In this document: one piece after another, positions 7,041-15,446 of the stretch
How the letters are laid out: each line of letters begins with the position of its first letter
Position numbering within the stretch: the stretch's first letter is position 1
Source: an uncultured Polaromonas sp.
Lineage (GTDB): Bacteria > Pseudomonadota > Gammaproteobacteria > Burkholderiales > Burkholderiaceae_C
Length of the DNA stretch: 38,487 nucleotides
Direction: 5' to 3'
NCBI GenBank assembly: GCA_937863225.1
Contig: CALMEI010000005.1
Span: 1-38,487 of the forward strand
Translations under genes and position numbers: made by a program
Notes under the pieces: generated by a model
Told to the model about the DNA's origin: nothing
The model's database searches: none
The model's input: only the letters and a program-made list of their open reading frames with translations

Positions 7041-8111
7041 TTAAACATTTGCATTTTTCTCCTTCGTCCCCATCACCCGCTTCGCCTCGCTCACCATGGC
7101 TTCAATCATCAGGCCTGCGTTGAAGGGGTGCTCTACGGTTTTGGCGGTTGCATTCAGGGCTTTTTGCCATTGGGTCAATGCGCTGTAACTGGGCAATGCT
7201 TTAACCAAGGGTAAATCTGCGGCGTTGAAAAAGCGTGGGGTGGCGCCGGCTTTGCTGGTCATTAAATCGTGGCAAAGTTTTTGTTGCGCGTCCAACAGTT
7301 CTGCAGGTAGCCATTTGGCGACCAGCGCGACATCACCTTGTGCCATCGCTTTGGGAAAAGCTTGCCATTGGCTGGGGCTGCGATTGGTTTGTGCAAACAA
7401 CAGCGCATCTGCCGGGCGCTGACCGGCTGCACGCAACAGTGCGGGTGCATCGGCTGCTTTGATGCCTTGTTCTGTCAGCCATGCTGTCGATTCGGCTGCA
7501 TTGGGCCAGCGCATGGTGTGGGTTAAACAACGGCTGCGAATGGTGGGTAACAGTTGATGCGCGGCTTCTGAAGCCAACACAAACTTCAAATCACCCGGGG
7601 GTTCTTCCAGCGTTTTCAGCAAGGCATTGGCTGTGATGTGGTTCATGCGTTCGGCTGGGTAAACCAACATCGCTTTACCGCGACCACGACTGGCTGTGCG
7701 CTGTGCAAACTCTACCGCTTCGCGCATGGCATCGATGCGAATTTCTTTGCTCGGTTTGCGTTTTTTCTCGTCGATGTCTTCTTGCGCTTTTTCTGACAAG
7801 GGCCAACCCAATTCCAACATCACTGTCTCTGGCATCAGCACACACACATCCGCATGTGTACGCACATCAATCCCATGGCAACTGGTGCAGACACCACAGG
7901 CGCCAGCGGCTGTAGGCGCATCGCACAACCAAGCGCGCACCAGTTGCAAAGTCAGTTGGTATTGACCCAAGCCTGATGGCCCTTGCAACAACCATGCATG
8001 GCCGCGCTGTTGCAGCAAACTGGCCGTCTGCGTTGCAATCCATGACGCCAAAGGCGTTGCTTTTGGCGCTGAGTGTTCCAATGCCGATACAGATTCAGTG
8101 GTGTCGCTCAC
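7041..8111 (-). CDS. holB: DNA polymerase III subunit delta'
   Basis: This is the delta' subunit of the clamp loader that places the beta clamp on DNA. The length is 356 residues from the chosen start. The P-loop-like segment [10 protein letters not shown] lacks the lysine of an active Walker A motif, as expected for delta', which does not hydrolyse ATP. A zinc module is visible ([16 protein letters not shown]). [11 protein letters not shown] and a LLPTIRSRC sensor/arginine-finger region follow. The start is set at GTG 8111 because GTGA overlaps the tmk stop by 4 nt; the frame extends to 8168 but that would overlap tmk by 61 nt. It is third in the mltG-tmk-holB operon. In related genomes pilZ and tatD usually follow; here the restriction enzyme does. 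Confidence 0.93.
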   Translation of the reverse strand: MSDTTESVSALEHSAPKATPLASWIATQTASLLQQRGHAWLLQGPSGLGQYQLTLQLVRAWLCDAPTAAGACGVCTSCHGIDVRTHADVCVLMPETVMLELGWPLSEKAQEDIDEKKRKPSKEIRIDAMREAVEFAQRTASRGRGKAMLVYPAERMNHITANALLKTLEEPPGDLKFVLASEAAHQLLPTIRSRCLTHTMRWPNAAESTAWLTEQGIKAADAPALLRAAGQRPADALLFAQTNRSPSQWQAFPKAMAQGDVALVAKWLPAELLDAQQKLCHDLMTSKAGATPRFFNAADLPLVKALPSYSALTQWQKALNATAKTVEHPFNAGLMIEAMVSEAKRVMGTKEKNANV

Positions 8112-8800
8112 GCTGTTGCCTTGTTCAAATAGCCGCGCTGCTGGACTGCGGTGATGACTGCGTTCCACACCGCTTCGCGACTTTGGTGCGCGTTGATTTT
8201 GACAAAACGGTTGGGGTCTGCATCCATGCGCGCTTGGTAGCCTTGCGCCACTTGACGGAAGAATGCAACGGGTTGCGCTTCAAATTTATCTGGCACACGC
8301 GCTGTGGCCAAGCGCTCAGCCGCGATTTCTGCCGGCAGGTCAAACCACAGCGTTAAGTTGGGCTGTCGAATCGATGCAAGCGCAGTTGTATTGGTTAAAC
8401 TAGACTCTAGGTGGCGAATATGCTGCGTAGTTTGCTCTAAATTTGATAGCACACCTAAATCAAAACCACGCCCACCACCTTGGTATGCAAATGTAGCGTC
8501 GGTAAATCGGTCGCACAAGACCGTGTCGCCACGCGCCAGCGCTGGCTCTATCACTTGGTTCAAATGGTCACGTCTGGCGGCAAAAATCAAATACGCTTCG
8601 GTCAGCGCATCCATGGGGTCGTTCAAAATGAGTTGGCGCAGTTTTTCTGCCAAGGGTGTGCCGCCAGGTTCGCGCGTTTGCACCACATGGTTGCTACCGT
8701 ATTGCGCCTTGAATGCCGCCACCAAGGCATCAATGTGCGTGGATTTGCCTGCACCATCGATGCCTTCAAAACTGATGAACAAACCCGGTTGTTGTGTCAC
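8108..8800 (-). CDS. tmk: Thymidylate kinase
   Basis: The enzyme phosphorylates dTMP to dTDP. It has 230 residues. The P-loop [11 protein letters not shown] is at about residues 10-20, [17 protein letters not shown] carries the DRx/LID-adjacent dTMP site, and [16 protein letters not shown] follows. Between GGRG and QPNLTL there is a stretch of about 17 extra residues (around [18 protein letters not shown]) compared with E. coli Tmk as I remember it. The matching DNA (8397-8455) resembles the dispersed repeat found elsewhere in the window. The start codon is GTG, with AGGAAA upstream. It ends in a 4-nt overlap with holB. Function should be intact because the insertion sits in a variable surface region. 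Confidence 0.95.
   Translation of the reverse strand: MTQQPGLFISFEGIDGAGKSTHIDALVAAFKAQYGSNHVVQTREPGGTPLAEKLRQLILNDPMDALTEAYLIFAARRDHLNQVIEPALARGDTVLCDRFTDATFAYQGGGRGFDLGVLSNLEQTTQHIRHLESSLTNTTALASIRQPNLTLWFDLPAEIAAERLATARVPDKFEAQPVAFFRQVAQGYQARMDADPNRFVKINAHQSREAVWNAVITAVQQRGYLNKATA
8397..8455 (+). repeat. Dispersed palindromic repeat, copy B (degenerate, inside tmk)
   Basis: On the plus strand, CTAGGTGGCG...TAGTTTGCTCTAAATTTGATAGCA follows the same layout as copy A at 3401 (CTGTAGGTGGCG...TAGTGCTATTTAATTTATAGCA). The identity is partial. The copy coincides with the extra residues in Tmk and keeps the frame open. Confidence 0.5.
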
Positions 8801-8811
8801 TGTGATTTCCT

Positions 8812-8881
8812 GTGTTGACTTGATTGACTCTATTTGTTGACTCTATTTTTTGAATCGATATGTTGACTGTATATGTTGGCT
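8812..8881. repeat. Short degenerate tandem repeat between mltG and tmk
   Basis: About five irregular copies of a unit close to TGTTGACTCTAT fill nearly the whole 81-nt gap between mltG and tmk. The spacing varies. No promoter or terminator was recognised in it, and the tmk ribosome-binding site lies at its edge. Confidence 0.5.
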
Positions 8882-9907
8882 TTATTTATTCGCTTGATTT
8901 TGAATGTATTGGCTCACCGCACGATTGTGCTCTGCCAACGTGGTGCTGAACTGGCTGGCACCTGTGCCGTCACCTTTGGCCACAAAATACAAAGCATTGC
9001 TGCTGGCTGGCTTGACGGCCGCAATGAGTGAAGCTTTGCCTGGCATAGCTATCGGCGTGCGCGGTAAACCAGTCATTTGGTAGGTGTTCCAAGCGTTTTT
9101 CTGTGCCTTGGCTGGCAACCATGGACCTTCATAGGCGCCAACATAGTCACCTTTGCTGTCCATACTGGCACCGTACAACACGGTGGGGTCGGTTTGCAGT
9201 GGCATGTTGATTTTCAAACGGTTGTTGAACACACTGCCCACCAATGCGCGGTCTTGCTTGCTGCCGGTTTCTTTTTCAATGATACTGGCGAGTATCAAAG
9301 CCTCTTCAGAATTTTTCAAAGGTGAATCAGGCAAGCGCTGCGCCCATGCCGCTTCTAGATTTTTGTCCATGGCTTGCATGGCCATTTTCCAAACCGCCCA
9401 ATCGCTGCTGCCACGGGCGTAGGTGTAGGTATCAGGGAAAAATCGACCCTCTGGTTTGGTGCCGGGTTTGCCCAGCTTTTCCATCAATTCGGCGCTGCTG
9501 AGCAGTTGGGTATCGGGTTTCAAGCGTTCGGCTTTGCCCATGGCTTCACGCACTTGCGCAAAATTCCAGCCTTCAACCAAAGTGACGGAGAGCAAGGATT
9601 GCGTACCGGTCACCAACTTTTTCAGCAAGCTTTGCGGTGTGGTACCGCGCTCAATGTCATACACGCCGGCTTTGATTTTTTTGGCGTCGCCCGAGAGCCG
9701 AAACCACAATTGCAACAGCGCAGGCTGGGTTTGCACCCCCGCAGCCACAATGGTCTGTACCACCGATTGGTTGGCATTTTTTTCAATGTTCAATTCCAGT
9801 TTGTCGGCGGCCAATGTCAGGGGTTGCTGACTCCACAGCAACAGCAAAGCCGTGGCAGCACCTGCCAGCAAGACAAGGATCAGAATCAGTCGGTACAGTA
9901 ATTTCAT
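8882..9907 (-). CDS. mltG: Endolytic murein transglycosylase MltG (YceG family)
   Basis: This inner-membrane enzyme cuts nascent glycan strands and acts as a terminase for peptidoglycan polymerisation. It has 341 residues with a single N-terminal membrane segment (about residues 5-26). Family landmarks are present: VEGWNFAQVREAM (LysM-like region), EGRFFPDTY, the catalytic-region LILASIIEKETG with the conserved glutamate, DPTVLYGA, and TYQMTGLPRTPIAMPGKASL near the C-terminus. It is the first gene of the mltG-tmk-holB operon. The promoter is expected in the 65 nt between it and the divergent ygfZ, but no clean boxes were identified there. Confidence 0.95.
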   Translation of the reverse strand: MKLLYRLILILVLLAGAATALLLLWSQQPLTLAADKLELNIEKNANQSVVQTIVAAGVQTQPALLQLWFRLSGDAKKIKAGVYDIERGTTPQSLLKKLVTGTQSLLSVTLVEGWNFAQVREAMGKAERLKPDTQLLSSAELMEKLGKPGTKPEGRFFPDTYTYARGSSDWAVWKMAMQAMDKNLEAAWAQRLPDSPLKNSEEALILASIIEKETGSKQDRALVGSVFNNRLKINMPLQTDPTVLYGASMDSKGDYVGAYEGPWLPAKAQKNAWNTYQMTGLPRTPIAMPGKASLIAAVKPASSNALYFVAKGDGTGASQFSTTLAEHNRAVSQYIQNQANK

Positions 9908-9972
9908 TATTTTTTACAAGAGAATCCAGACGGTCAATTTAATTGACGCACAGACGGATGATAATTCAAGCC

Positions 9973-10959
9973 ATGCATACCCCATCAAACCCCAGCCAGA
10001 TAAATGCAACAGATCAGTTGCCCGACAATTTGCCAAAGAACGGGGCAGCCAAATTAAACCATTTGGGCGTGATACGCGCTTTGGGTGAAGATGCCGCCAA
10101 ATTTTTGCAAGGCCAGCTGACCAACGATTTTGTGCTGTTGGGTGTCAACCAATCGCGCCTGGCCGCTTATTGCTCGCCCAAAGGCCGCATGTTGGCGAGT
10201 TTCATGGGGTTCAAAAAGTCCAACGATGAGATTTTGTTGGTCTGCAATCTGGACATTTTGCCGCAAACCTTAAAGCGCTTGAGCATGTACGTGATGCGAG
10301 CCAAACTGAAACTGAGCGACGCCAGCAGCGAATTCGACCTCTATGGTTTGCTGGGGCACGCGTCAACTACTATAAATAACATAGCACCTCAGGCAATTAA
10401 TACGACGCCTACAGGCCAATTTGATGACAAAATATGGCTGGCATTGCGGCCCGCTCTGGGCTTAAACCGCACCCTGCTGCTAGCGCCTAGTGGCAGTGCA
10501 CCACCTGCGGCCGAATCCATTTCCAACGAACTTTGGCAGTGGTTGGAGGTACAGGCTGGCATTGCGCACATCAGTACACCCATCGTTGAAGCTTTTGTAC
10601 CGCAAATGCTGAATTACGAATCGGTAGAAGGGGTTAATTTCAAAAAGGGCTGCTACCCAGGTCAAGAAGTGGTGGCACGCAGCCAGTTCAGAGGCACATT
10701 GAAACGCCGTGCCTACATTGTGCAAATTGATGATGCAGAAGCACCACCCACGGTAGGACAAGACGTTTTCCACAGCAGCGACGCCGAACAAGCTTGCGGC
10801 ACCGTGGCACAAGTGGCGGTTAACCCCAATGTCGGCTACACCGCCATTGTCTCCATGCAAATCAGCGCCAGTGAAGATGGCCAATTAAGCTTGGGCATTG
10901 CCAGTGGCGCAGCGATGAAATTGCTGGCCTTGCCTTATGCGTTATTAGATGACATTTAG
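9973..10959 (+). CDS. ygfZ: Folate-binding protein YgfZ (Fe-S cluster maintenance)
   Basis: This is a GcvT-related tetrahydrofolate-binding protein that helps keep certain Fe-S enzymes active. The diagnostic motif KGCYPGQE is intact, with the key cysteine at about residue 227, followed by VARSQFRGTLKRRAY. The start is uncertain: ATG 9973 is chosen, with ATG 9958 and TTG 9943 also in frame; the conserved fold begins later, at LNHLGVIRALGEDAAKFLQGQL. A stretch at about residues 132-151 (TTINNIAPQAINTTPTGQFD) is encoded by an inverted copy of the dispersed repeat and looks like an in-frame insertion. It is divergent from mltG. The family call is secure. Confidence 0.93.
   Translation: MHTPSNPSQINATDQLPDNLPKNGAAKLNHLGVIRALGEDAAKFLQGQLTNDFVLLGVNQSRLAAYCSPKGRMLASFMGFKKSNDEILLVCNLDILPQTLKRLSMYVMRAKLKLSDASSEFDLYGLLGHASTTINNIAPQAINTTPTGQFDDKIWLALRPALGLNRTLLLAPSGSAPPAAESISNELWQWLEVQAGIAHISTPIVEAFVPQMLNYESVEGVNFKKGCYPGQEVVARSQFRGTLKRRAYIVQIDDAEAPPTVGQDVFHSSDAEQACGTVAQVAVNPNVGYTAIVSMQISASEDGQLSLGIASGAAMKLLALPYALLDDI
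10367..10425 (-). repeat. Dispersed palindromic repeat, copy C (inside ygfZ)
   Basis: Read on the minus strand it gives GGCCTGTAGGCGTCGTATTA, then ATTGCCTGAGGTGCTATGTT and ATTTATAGTA. This matches the family consensus CTGTAGgtGGCGTAttATTGCCTatagTGCTAT-n-ATAGCA with a few changes. The ygfZ frame stays open across it. Confidence 0.75.
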
Positions 10960-11061
10960 ACAATATTTAGCGCACAAAACGCCGTCAGTGTCTGCGCTTG
11001 CAGTGGTAATATCGTCCATGCGACTGAGACTTCACACCAAAATCAACAGGAGACAAACCTT

Positions 11062-12072
11062 ATGCAAACAATTTCTACCAATTTGCTAACACGCCGACGC
11101 ATGTTGCAAAGTGCCGCAATGACGGCATTGCCTTTGTCAATGGCGTCAATTCCCAACAGCGTTTTTGCCCAATCCACTTGGCCCAGCAAACCGGTGACCG
11201 TGGTCGTGCCCTTCCCGGCTGGTGGCGGGACAGATGCTTTTGCGCGCCCACTGGCGGCATCGTTTACCAAGGTTGTTGGCAAGCAATTGGTGATTGACAA
11301 CCGTGGCGGTGCGGGCGGTACTTTAGGTGCCAGCATCGCGTCCAAAGCCCAAGCTGATGGCTACACCTTGTTCATGGGTGCCGTTCACCATGCCATTGCG
11401 CCCAGCATGTACCCTAAGCTGGATTACGATATTCAAAAAGACTTTGTGCCATTGATGCTGCTGGCCAATGTGCCACAGGTACTGGTGGTCAACCCTAAAG
11501 CATTCACAGGTGACTTCAAGGCCTTTCTGGCCGATGTGAAATCAAAACCTGGCAAATTCAACTACGGTTCAGCCGGTGGCGGTACCTCGCACCATTTGGC
11601 GGGTGAATTGTTCAAGCAACAAAGCAAAACATTCATCACCCACATCCCCTACCGCGGTGCGGGCCCGGCTTTGCAAGACCTGATGGCAGGCAATGTGGAC
11701 ATGATGTTTGACGGCTTGGGCTCATCGGCTGCGCACATCAAAGGTGGACGCATCAAAGCGCTGATGGTCTCTGGCAACAAGCGCAATCCCGCATTCCCAA
11801 ATGTACCCAGCGCGGCTGAATTGGGACTACCAGACTACACCGTGTCGACTTGGTACGGTTTGTGGGCACCCAAAGGTACGCCAGCAGACGTGCAAGCGCG
11901 CATTGTGGAAGAAATGAAGCGCGCCGGTAGCACGGATGAAGCCAAGGCAGCATGGGCCAATAACGGCGCTGAGTTTGGCACACTGACACCTGCGCAATTT
12001 GCCACGTTTGTGAACAAAGAAGTGGCGCAGTGGGCCGCGGTGGTGAAGGCGTCTGGCGCTAAATTGGATTGA
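11062..12072 (+). CDS. Bug/TctC-family periplasmic substrate-binding protein
   Basis: This is a 336-residue solute-binding protein of the tripartite tricarboxylate (Bug) family, abundant in Burkholderiales. The N-terminus has a signal with an RRRMLQSAAM twin-arginine-like start and an SVFAQ cleavage region. The mature part opens with the family signature WPSKPVTVVVPFPAGGGTD, and the carboxylate-binding loops GSAGGGTSHHLAGELF and YRGAGPALQDLMAGNVDMMFD follow. AGGAGA lies 12 nt before the ATG. The stop overlaps the next start by 1 nt (TGATG), and matB follows, so a malonate-type substrate is a reasonable inference. No TctA or TctB membrane subunits are in the window. Confidence 0.9.
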   Translation: MQTISTNLLTRRRMLQSAAMTALPLSMASIPNSVFAQSTWPSKPVTVVVPFPAGGGTDAFARPLAASFTKVVGKQLVIDNRGGAGGTLGASIASKAQADGYTLFMGAVHHAIAPSMYPKLDYDIQKDFVPLMLLANVPQVLVVNPKAFTGDFKAFLADVKSKPGKFNYGSAGGGTSHHLAGELFKQQSKTFITHIPYRGAGPALQDLMAGNVDMMFDGLGSSAAHIKGGRIKALMVSGNKRNPAFPNVPSAAELGLPDYTVSTWYGLWAPKGTPADVQARIVEEMKRAGSTDEAKAAWANNGAEFGTLTPAQFATFVNKEVAQWAAVVKASGAKLD

Positions 12073-12947
12073 TGCTGACAGCTGGGCCAGTTAACAGCGA
12101 AGGAGAAATCCTTTGCCACGTGCAAGATGGTTTGGCGCGGGTGCAGCTTTCCAACCCGCGCAAACACAATGCCATGTCACGCCACATGTGGTTGCAACTG
12201 CGCACTGTTTTTGAGCGCATACAAGCCAATCCTTCTGTACGCTGCGTATTGATGACAGGTGCGGCCTGTGGCAAGCACCAAGCCTTCAGCGCAGGCGGCG
12301 ACATTTCTGAATACCCCAGTTTTCGCTTCAATGAAACCAGCTTGCGCGAATTTCACGAAGTGGACGTCTGGGGTGGTTTGCAAGCGATGCTCAATTGCGA
12401 TGCCCCCATCGTGGCACAAATTGACGGTGCCTGCATGGGTGCTGGCATCGAGATGGCGAGTTGTTGTGATATTCGCATTGCCAGCAACACAGCCCAATTT
12501 GGCGCACCCATCGCCAAGCTGGGGTTTCCCATGGCACCCAAAGAAGCGCAATTGGTGGCCAATGCCGTGGGCACATTGACCGCCAAAGAAATGTTGCTGG
12601 AAGCGGCTGTGTTGGATGCGCCCACCCTGCTGGTGCGTGGCTTTTTGAACCGCGTGGTGGATGCCGCCCAACTGTCTGAATCGGCCATGCAATCTGTGCA
12701 CCGCATCTTGGCATTGGCACCGCAAGCGGCCAGGTTCAATAAACAAACATTCAGACGAATTTATATGGAAAATACGGCTGTAGACGGCGTACTTATTGCC
12801 TATAGTGCTATTAATAATATAGCAAATGAAGATCCTGATAGCGCCAAGGCTTACGCCTATGCCAACAGCGCAGAACACCGCGAAGGCATACAGGCCTTTA
12901 TTGACAAACGCCCGCCGAATTGGCCGAACCCATCATCGCGCACTTAA
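12072..12947 (+). CDS. Enoyl-CoA hydratase/isomerase (crotonase) family protein
   Basis: The protein has 291 residues. The crotonase fold is clear: FSAGGDISEYPS at about residues 73-84 and DGACMGAGIEMASCCDIRIAS at about 117-137 supply the oxyanion hole. The usual hydratase glutamates are not obvious, so the reaction is open. Candidates are hydration, isomerisation or decarboxylation of an acyl-CoA. It sits between the Bug-type binding protein (1-nt overlap) and matB (6-nt gap), so it probably acts on a malonyl- or related CoA thioester. The start at ATG 12072 is preferred over TTG 12069 because of the TGATG overlap. Codons around residues 230-252 are supplied by a dispersed repeat (12760-12826). 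Confidence 0.85.
   Translation: MLTAGPVNSEGEILCHVQDGLARVQLSNPRKHNAMSRHMWLQLRTVFERIQANPSVRCVLMTGAACGKHQAFSAGGDISEYPSFRFNETSLREFHEVDVWGGLQAMLNCDAPIVAQIDGACMGAGIEMASCCDIRIASNTAQFGAPIAKLGFPMAPKEAQLVANAVGTLTAKEMLLEAAVLDAPTLLVRGFLNRVVDAAQLSESAMQSVHRILALAPQAARFNKQTFRRIYMENTAVDGVLIAYSAINNIANEDPDSAKAYAYANSAEHREGIQAFIDKRPPNWPNPSSRT
12760..12826 (+). repeat. Dispersed palindromic repeat, copy D (inside the crotonase gene)
   Basis: GGCTGTAGACGGCGTACTTA followed by TTGCCTATAGTGCTATTAAT and AATATAGCA is one of the best-preserved copies. It shares ATTGCCTATAGTGCTATT with the intergenic copy at 3401. It encodes about 22 residues (VDGVLIAYSAINNIA region) near the C-terminus, and the reading frame continues. 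Confidence 0.8.
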
Positions 12948-12953
12948 ATCACC

Positions 12954-14489
12954 ATGAACCAAAACCTCTTCACCGCCTTGCGTGCGGCATCCCCCAATGA
13001 TTTGGCCGCTGTGGCAATTGACCCCGCCGATGTTGGCAAAACCGCTTTGCACTACAGCTGGCGTGACCTCGACCGCGCCACCGCCATGCTGGCGAATCTG
13101 TTGCAGTCCCTCGATTTACCCGCAGGTGCACGTGTGGCTGTGCAGGTTGAAAAGTCGGTTGAGGCCGCCATGCTGTACCTCGCCACATTGCGCGCTGGTT
13201 TTGTGTTTTTACCTCTCAACACCGCTTACCAAAGCGGCGAGATTGAATATTTCATTGGCAATGCCGAACCGGCTGTGGTGGTGTGCAGCCCGTCAAACTT
13301 TGGCTGGGTCAGCAAAATTGCCTTCAAAGCGGGCACACAAAACGTGTTCACTTTGGGCGACGACCGCACGGGCTCACTCTTAGACCGCGCGTCACATTGC
13401 AGTGACCAACATACACCGGTTCGATGCCAAGCCGATGACCTCGCTGCCATTCTGTACACCAGTGGCACCACTGGGCGCAGCAAAGGCGCCATGTTGACGC
13501 ACCACAACTTGTTGTCCAACGCACAAGTGCTAAAGGACTATTGGGGTTGGCAGCCGAATGATGTGCTGATTCATGCGCTGCCCATCTTCCATGTGCACGG
13601 CTTGTTTGTGGCCTTGCATGGGGCGTTGTTGAACGGCAGCAAAACAATTTGGCTGTCTAAATTCGACCCCAAACTCGTCATTCAAAAAATGTCTGAAGCT
13701 ACGGTCTTCATGGGTGTGCCCACATTGTATGTTCGCATGTTGGCTGAGCCTGCGCTCACGCGCGAAACGGCCAATCACATGCGTCTCTTTTTGGCGGGCT
13801 CTGCACCCCTGCTATTGGAAACGTTTAACAGCTGGCAAGAGCGCACCGGTCACACCATTTTGGAACGCTATGGCATGTCTGAGACCACCATGCTGACTTC
13901 CAACCCGTATTCCCCCAAAGACGGCGAACGGCGTGGTGGCACTGTTGGCTATCCATTGCCAGGTGTACAGCTGCGCGTGCAAGACGACGCTGGCAACAAC
14001 GTAACTGTGGGTGAAATTGGTGGCATTCAAGTCAAAGGACCTAACATCTTCAAAGGCTACTGGCGCATGCCTGAAAAAACGACCGAAGAATTTACCGCCG
14101 ACGGCTATTTCAAAACGGGCGATGTCGGCAAAATTGACAAGCGTGGTTATGTCACCATCGTTGGGCGCAGCAAAGACCTCATCATCAGCGGTGGCTACAA
14201 CGTCTACCCTGCAGAAATTGAATCCACCATCAATGACATGCCCGGCGTGGCTGAGAGCGCTGTCATCGGCGTGCCGCACCCTGATTTTGGCGAAGTGGGT
14301 GTGGCTGTATTGATTCTGAAACCCCATGCAACCATCACCCCCGAGAATGTCATTGCAGACTTAAAAGCAAAACTAGCCAATTTCAAAATACCCAAACGCT
14401 GCTTCGTGCTACAAGAATTGCCACGCAATACGATGGGCAAAGTGCAAAAGAATGTGCTGAGAGAACAATACAAGGGACTATTTACTTAG
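12954..14489 (+). CDS. matB: Malonyl-CoA synthetase
   Basis: This is an ATP-dependent ligase that makes malonyl-CoA from malonate and CoA. It has 511 residues in the ANL superfamily. The AMP-binding P-loop is LYTSGTTGRSKGA (about 169-181), the adenylate motif is ERYGMSET, and the hinge GRSKDLIISGGYNVYPAEIE and C-terminal PRNTMGKVQKN lysine motif are intact. Several segments match MatB of Rhodopseudomonas as I recall it: VEKSVEAAMLYLATLRAGFVFLPLNTAY, HALPIFHVHGLFVA and the RNTMGKVQKNVLRE end. That supports malonate rather than a general fatty acid. It is third in the cluster after the Bug protein and the crotonase. Its stop overlaps the convergent ccmI stop by 8 nt. Confidence 0.88.
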   Translation: MNQNLFTALRAASPNDLAAVAIDPADVGKTALHYSWRDLDRATAMLANLLQSLDLPAGARVAVQVEKSVEAAMLYLATLRAGFVFLPLNTAYQSGEIEYFIGNAEPAVVVCSPSNFGWVSKIAFKAGTQNVFTLGDDRTGSLLDRASHCSDQHTPVRCQADDLAAILYTSGTTGRSKGAMLTHHNLLSNAQVLKDYWGWQPNDVLIHALPIFHVHGLFVALHGALLNGSKTIWLSKFDPKLVIQKMSEATVFMGVPTLYVRMLAEPALTRETANHMRLFLAGSAPLLLETFNSWQERTGHTILERYGMSETTMLTSNPYSPKDGERRGGTVGYPLPGVQLRVQDDAGNNVTVGEIGGIQVKGPNIFKGYWRMPEKTTEEFTADGYFKTGDVGKIDKRGYVTIVGRSKDLIISGGYNVYPAEIESTINDMPGVAESAVIGVPHPDFGEVGVAVLILKPHATITPENVIADLKAKLANFKIPKRCFVLQELPRNTMGKVQKNVLREQYKGLFT

Positions 14490-14943
14490 AACGCTCGGTT
14501 TTCAGTTCTTCATACGCACTTTTCAATTCAGGTGTTTCACCAATGTGCTTTTTGGCTTTTGCGAAAACCGCATCGGCATCATCGTAACGGCCCAACACTT
14601 TGTAAGATCGTAATAGCATGACCCAACCATTGGGGTTATTCGGGTTGGCTTCGAGTTTGGCAGCCAGTGTGGTGACCATTTGTTTGATTTGTGCGTCATC
14701 TGCAATTTCTGCCCGTATCTGTTGCCCAGCTGCCGCTGTTTCTGGCTTGGAATTTTGATTGGCGAAGTCTGCAAAAGCAATGGGCCCTAAAAAGGCATAC
14801 AAACTGAAAGCCCCCATGACTGTGACTGCCGCAATGGTGATGGCTGTCGTTTTGACGCCTGAAGTCGCCCCAAAAATGGGTCGCAGTATCCAGAGCAAGG
14901 TCAGCACGGTTAACAAAATGGCGATGCCGATGAAGATAATCAT
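14482..14943 (-). CDS. ccmI: Cytochrome c biogenesis protein CcmI-like, short form
   Basis: CcmI (CycH) presents apocytochrome c to the CcmF/CcmH haem ligase. This version has only 153 residues. Two membrane segments (about 2-20 and 32-54) are followed by one TPR-like stretch (LEANPNNPNGWVMLLRSYKVLGRYDDADAVFAKA, about 95-130). Typical CcmI proteins are two to three times longer, so most of the C-terminal TPR array is missing. It may be a naturally short form, with the rest supplied by another TPR protein. The gene overlaps ccmH by 4 nt and ends the operon, converging with matB. The assignment rests on position plus the membrane-TPR layout. Confidence 0.75.
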   Translation of the reverse strand: MIIFIGIAILLTVLTLLWILRPIFGATSGVKTTAITIAAVTVMGAFSLYAFLGPIAFADFANQNSKPETAAAGQQIRAEIADDAQIKQMVTTLAAKLEANPNNPNGWVMLLRSYKVLGRYDDADAVFAKAKKHIGETPELKSAYEELKTERSK

Positions 14944-15446
14944 GTCCGATCTTTCTGATTAGTTGTCGACCCATTTTCAAGCGTCGGAATCGACATTTCC
15001 ACATCCCAATCATCGTCATCATGGCGACTGTTTTTGTTTTGACTTTGCTTCACGGTACGCAGCAACACCAACAAACCAATAAGCAACACTATCAATGGCG
15101 CGAACCACAGCAGCCATGTTTGCGGTTTGACCGGTGGACGGTACAGCACAAAATCGCCATAGCGATTGACCATGAAGTCTTTAATTTCGGCATCGCTTTT
15201 GCCGGCTTTGATGAGGCCACGTAACTCGCGACGCAAGTCCAGCGCCAAGCCGGCACGTGAACCGGCCAACGATTCGTTTTGGCATACCAAACAGCGCAAT
15301 TCTTCGGCGATGGTGTTGAGACGCTGCTCTACCACGGGGTCGTCTGCCAATGGGGTGGCCTCGTTGGCAAAGGAAACATTTGCACTCATGATGACAGCCA
15401 TGACCACAGCAGTCATCGCATTCAGAAAAACTGTGTGCAGCTTCAC
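14940..15446 (-). CDS. ccmH: Cytochrome c maturation thiol-oxidoreductase CcmH
   Basis: This is a periplasmic, membrane-anchored thioredox protein that keeps the CxxCH motif of apocytochrome c reduced for haem attachment. It has 168 residues. A signal peptide (about 1-27) is followed by the hallmark LRCLVCQNES with cysteines at 52 and 55, then RRELRGLIKAGKSDAEI and VNRYGDFVLYRPP. One membrane helix (about 109-131) and a cytoplasmic tail complete it. It is a short CcmH without the CcmI-type extension, which is encoded separately downstream. It overlaps both ccmG and ccmI by 4 nt, consistent with tight translational coupling. Confidence 0.95.
   Translation of the reverse strand: MKLHTVFLNAMTAVVMAVIMSANVSFANEATPLADDPVVEQRLNTIAEELRCLVCQNESLAGSRAGLALDLRRELRGLIKAGKSDAEIKDFMVNRYGDFVLYRPPVKPQTWLLWFAPLIVLLIGLLVLLRTVKQSQNKNSRHDDDDWDVEMSIPTLENGSTTNQKDRT

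Noticed and set aside
7973-8036. Loss of the Walker A lysine in holB as a damaged gene
   Set aside because: Delta' subunits normally lack an active ATP site, so this is expected.
8111-8168. Longer holB start at 8168
   Set aside because: It would overlap tmk by 61 nt and add residues not typical of the family; the GTGA overlap at 8111 fits operon style.
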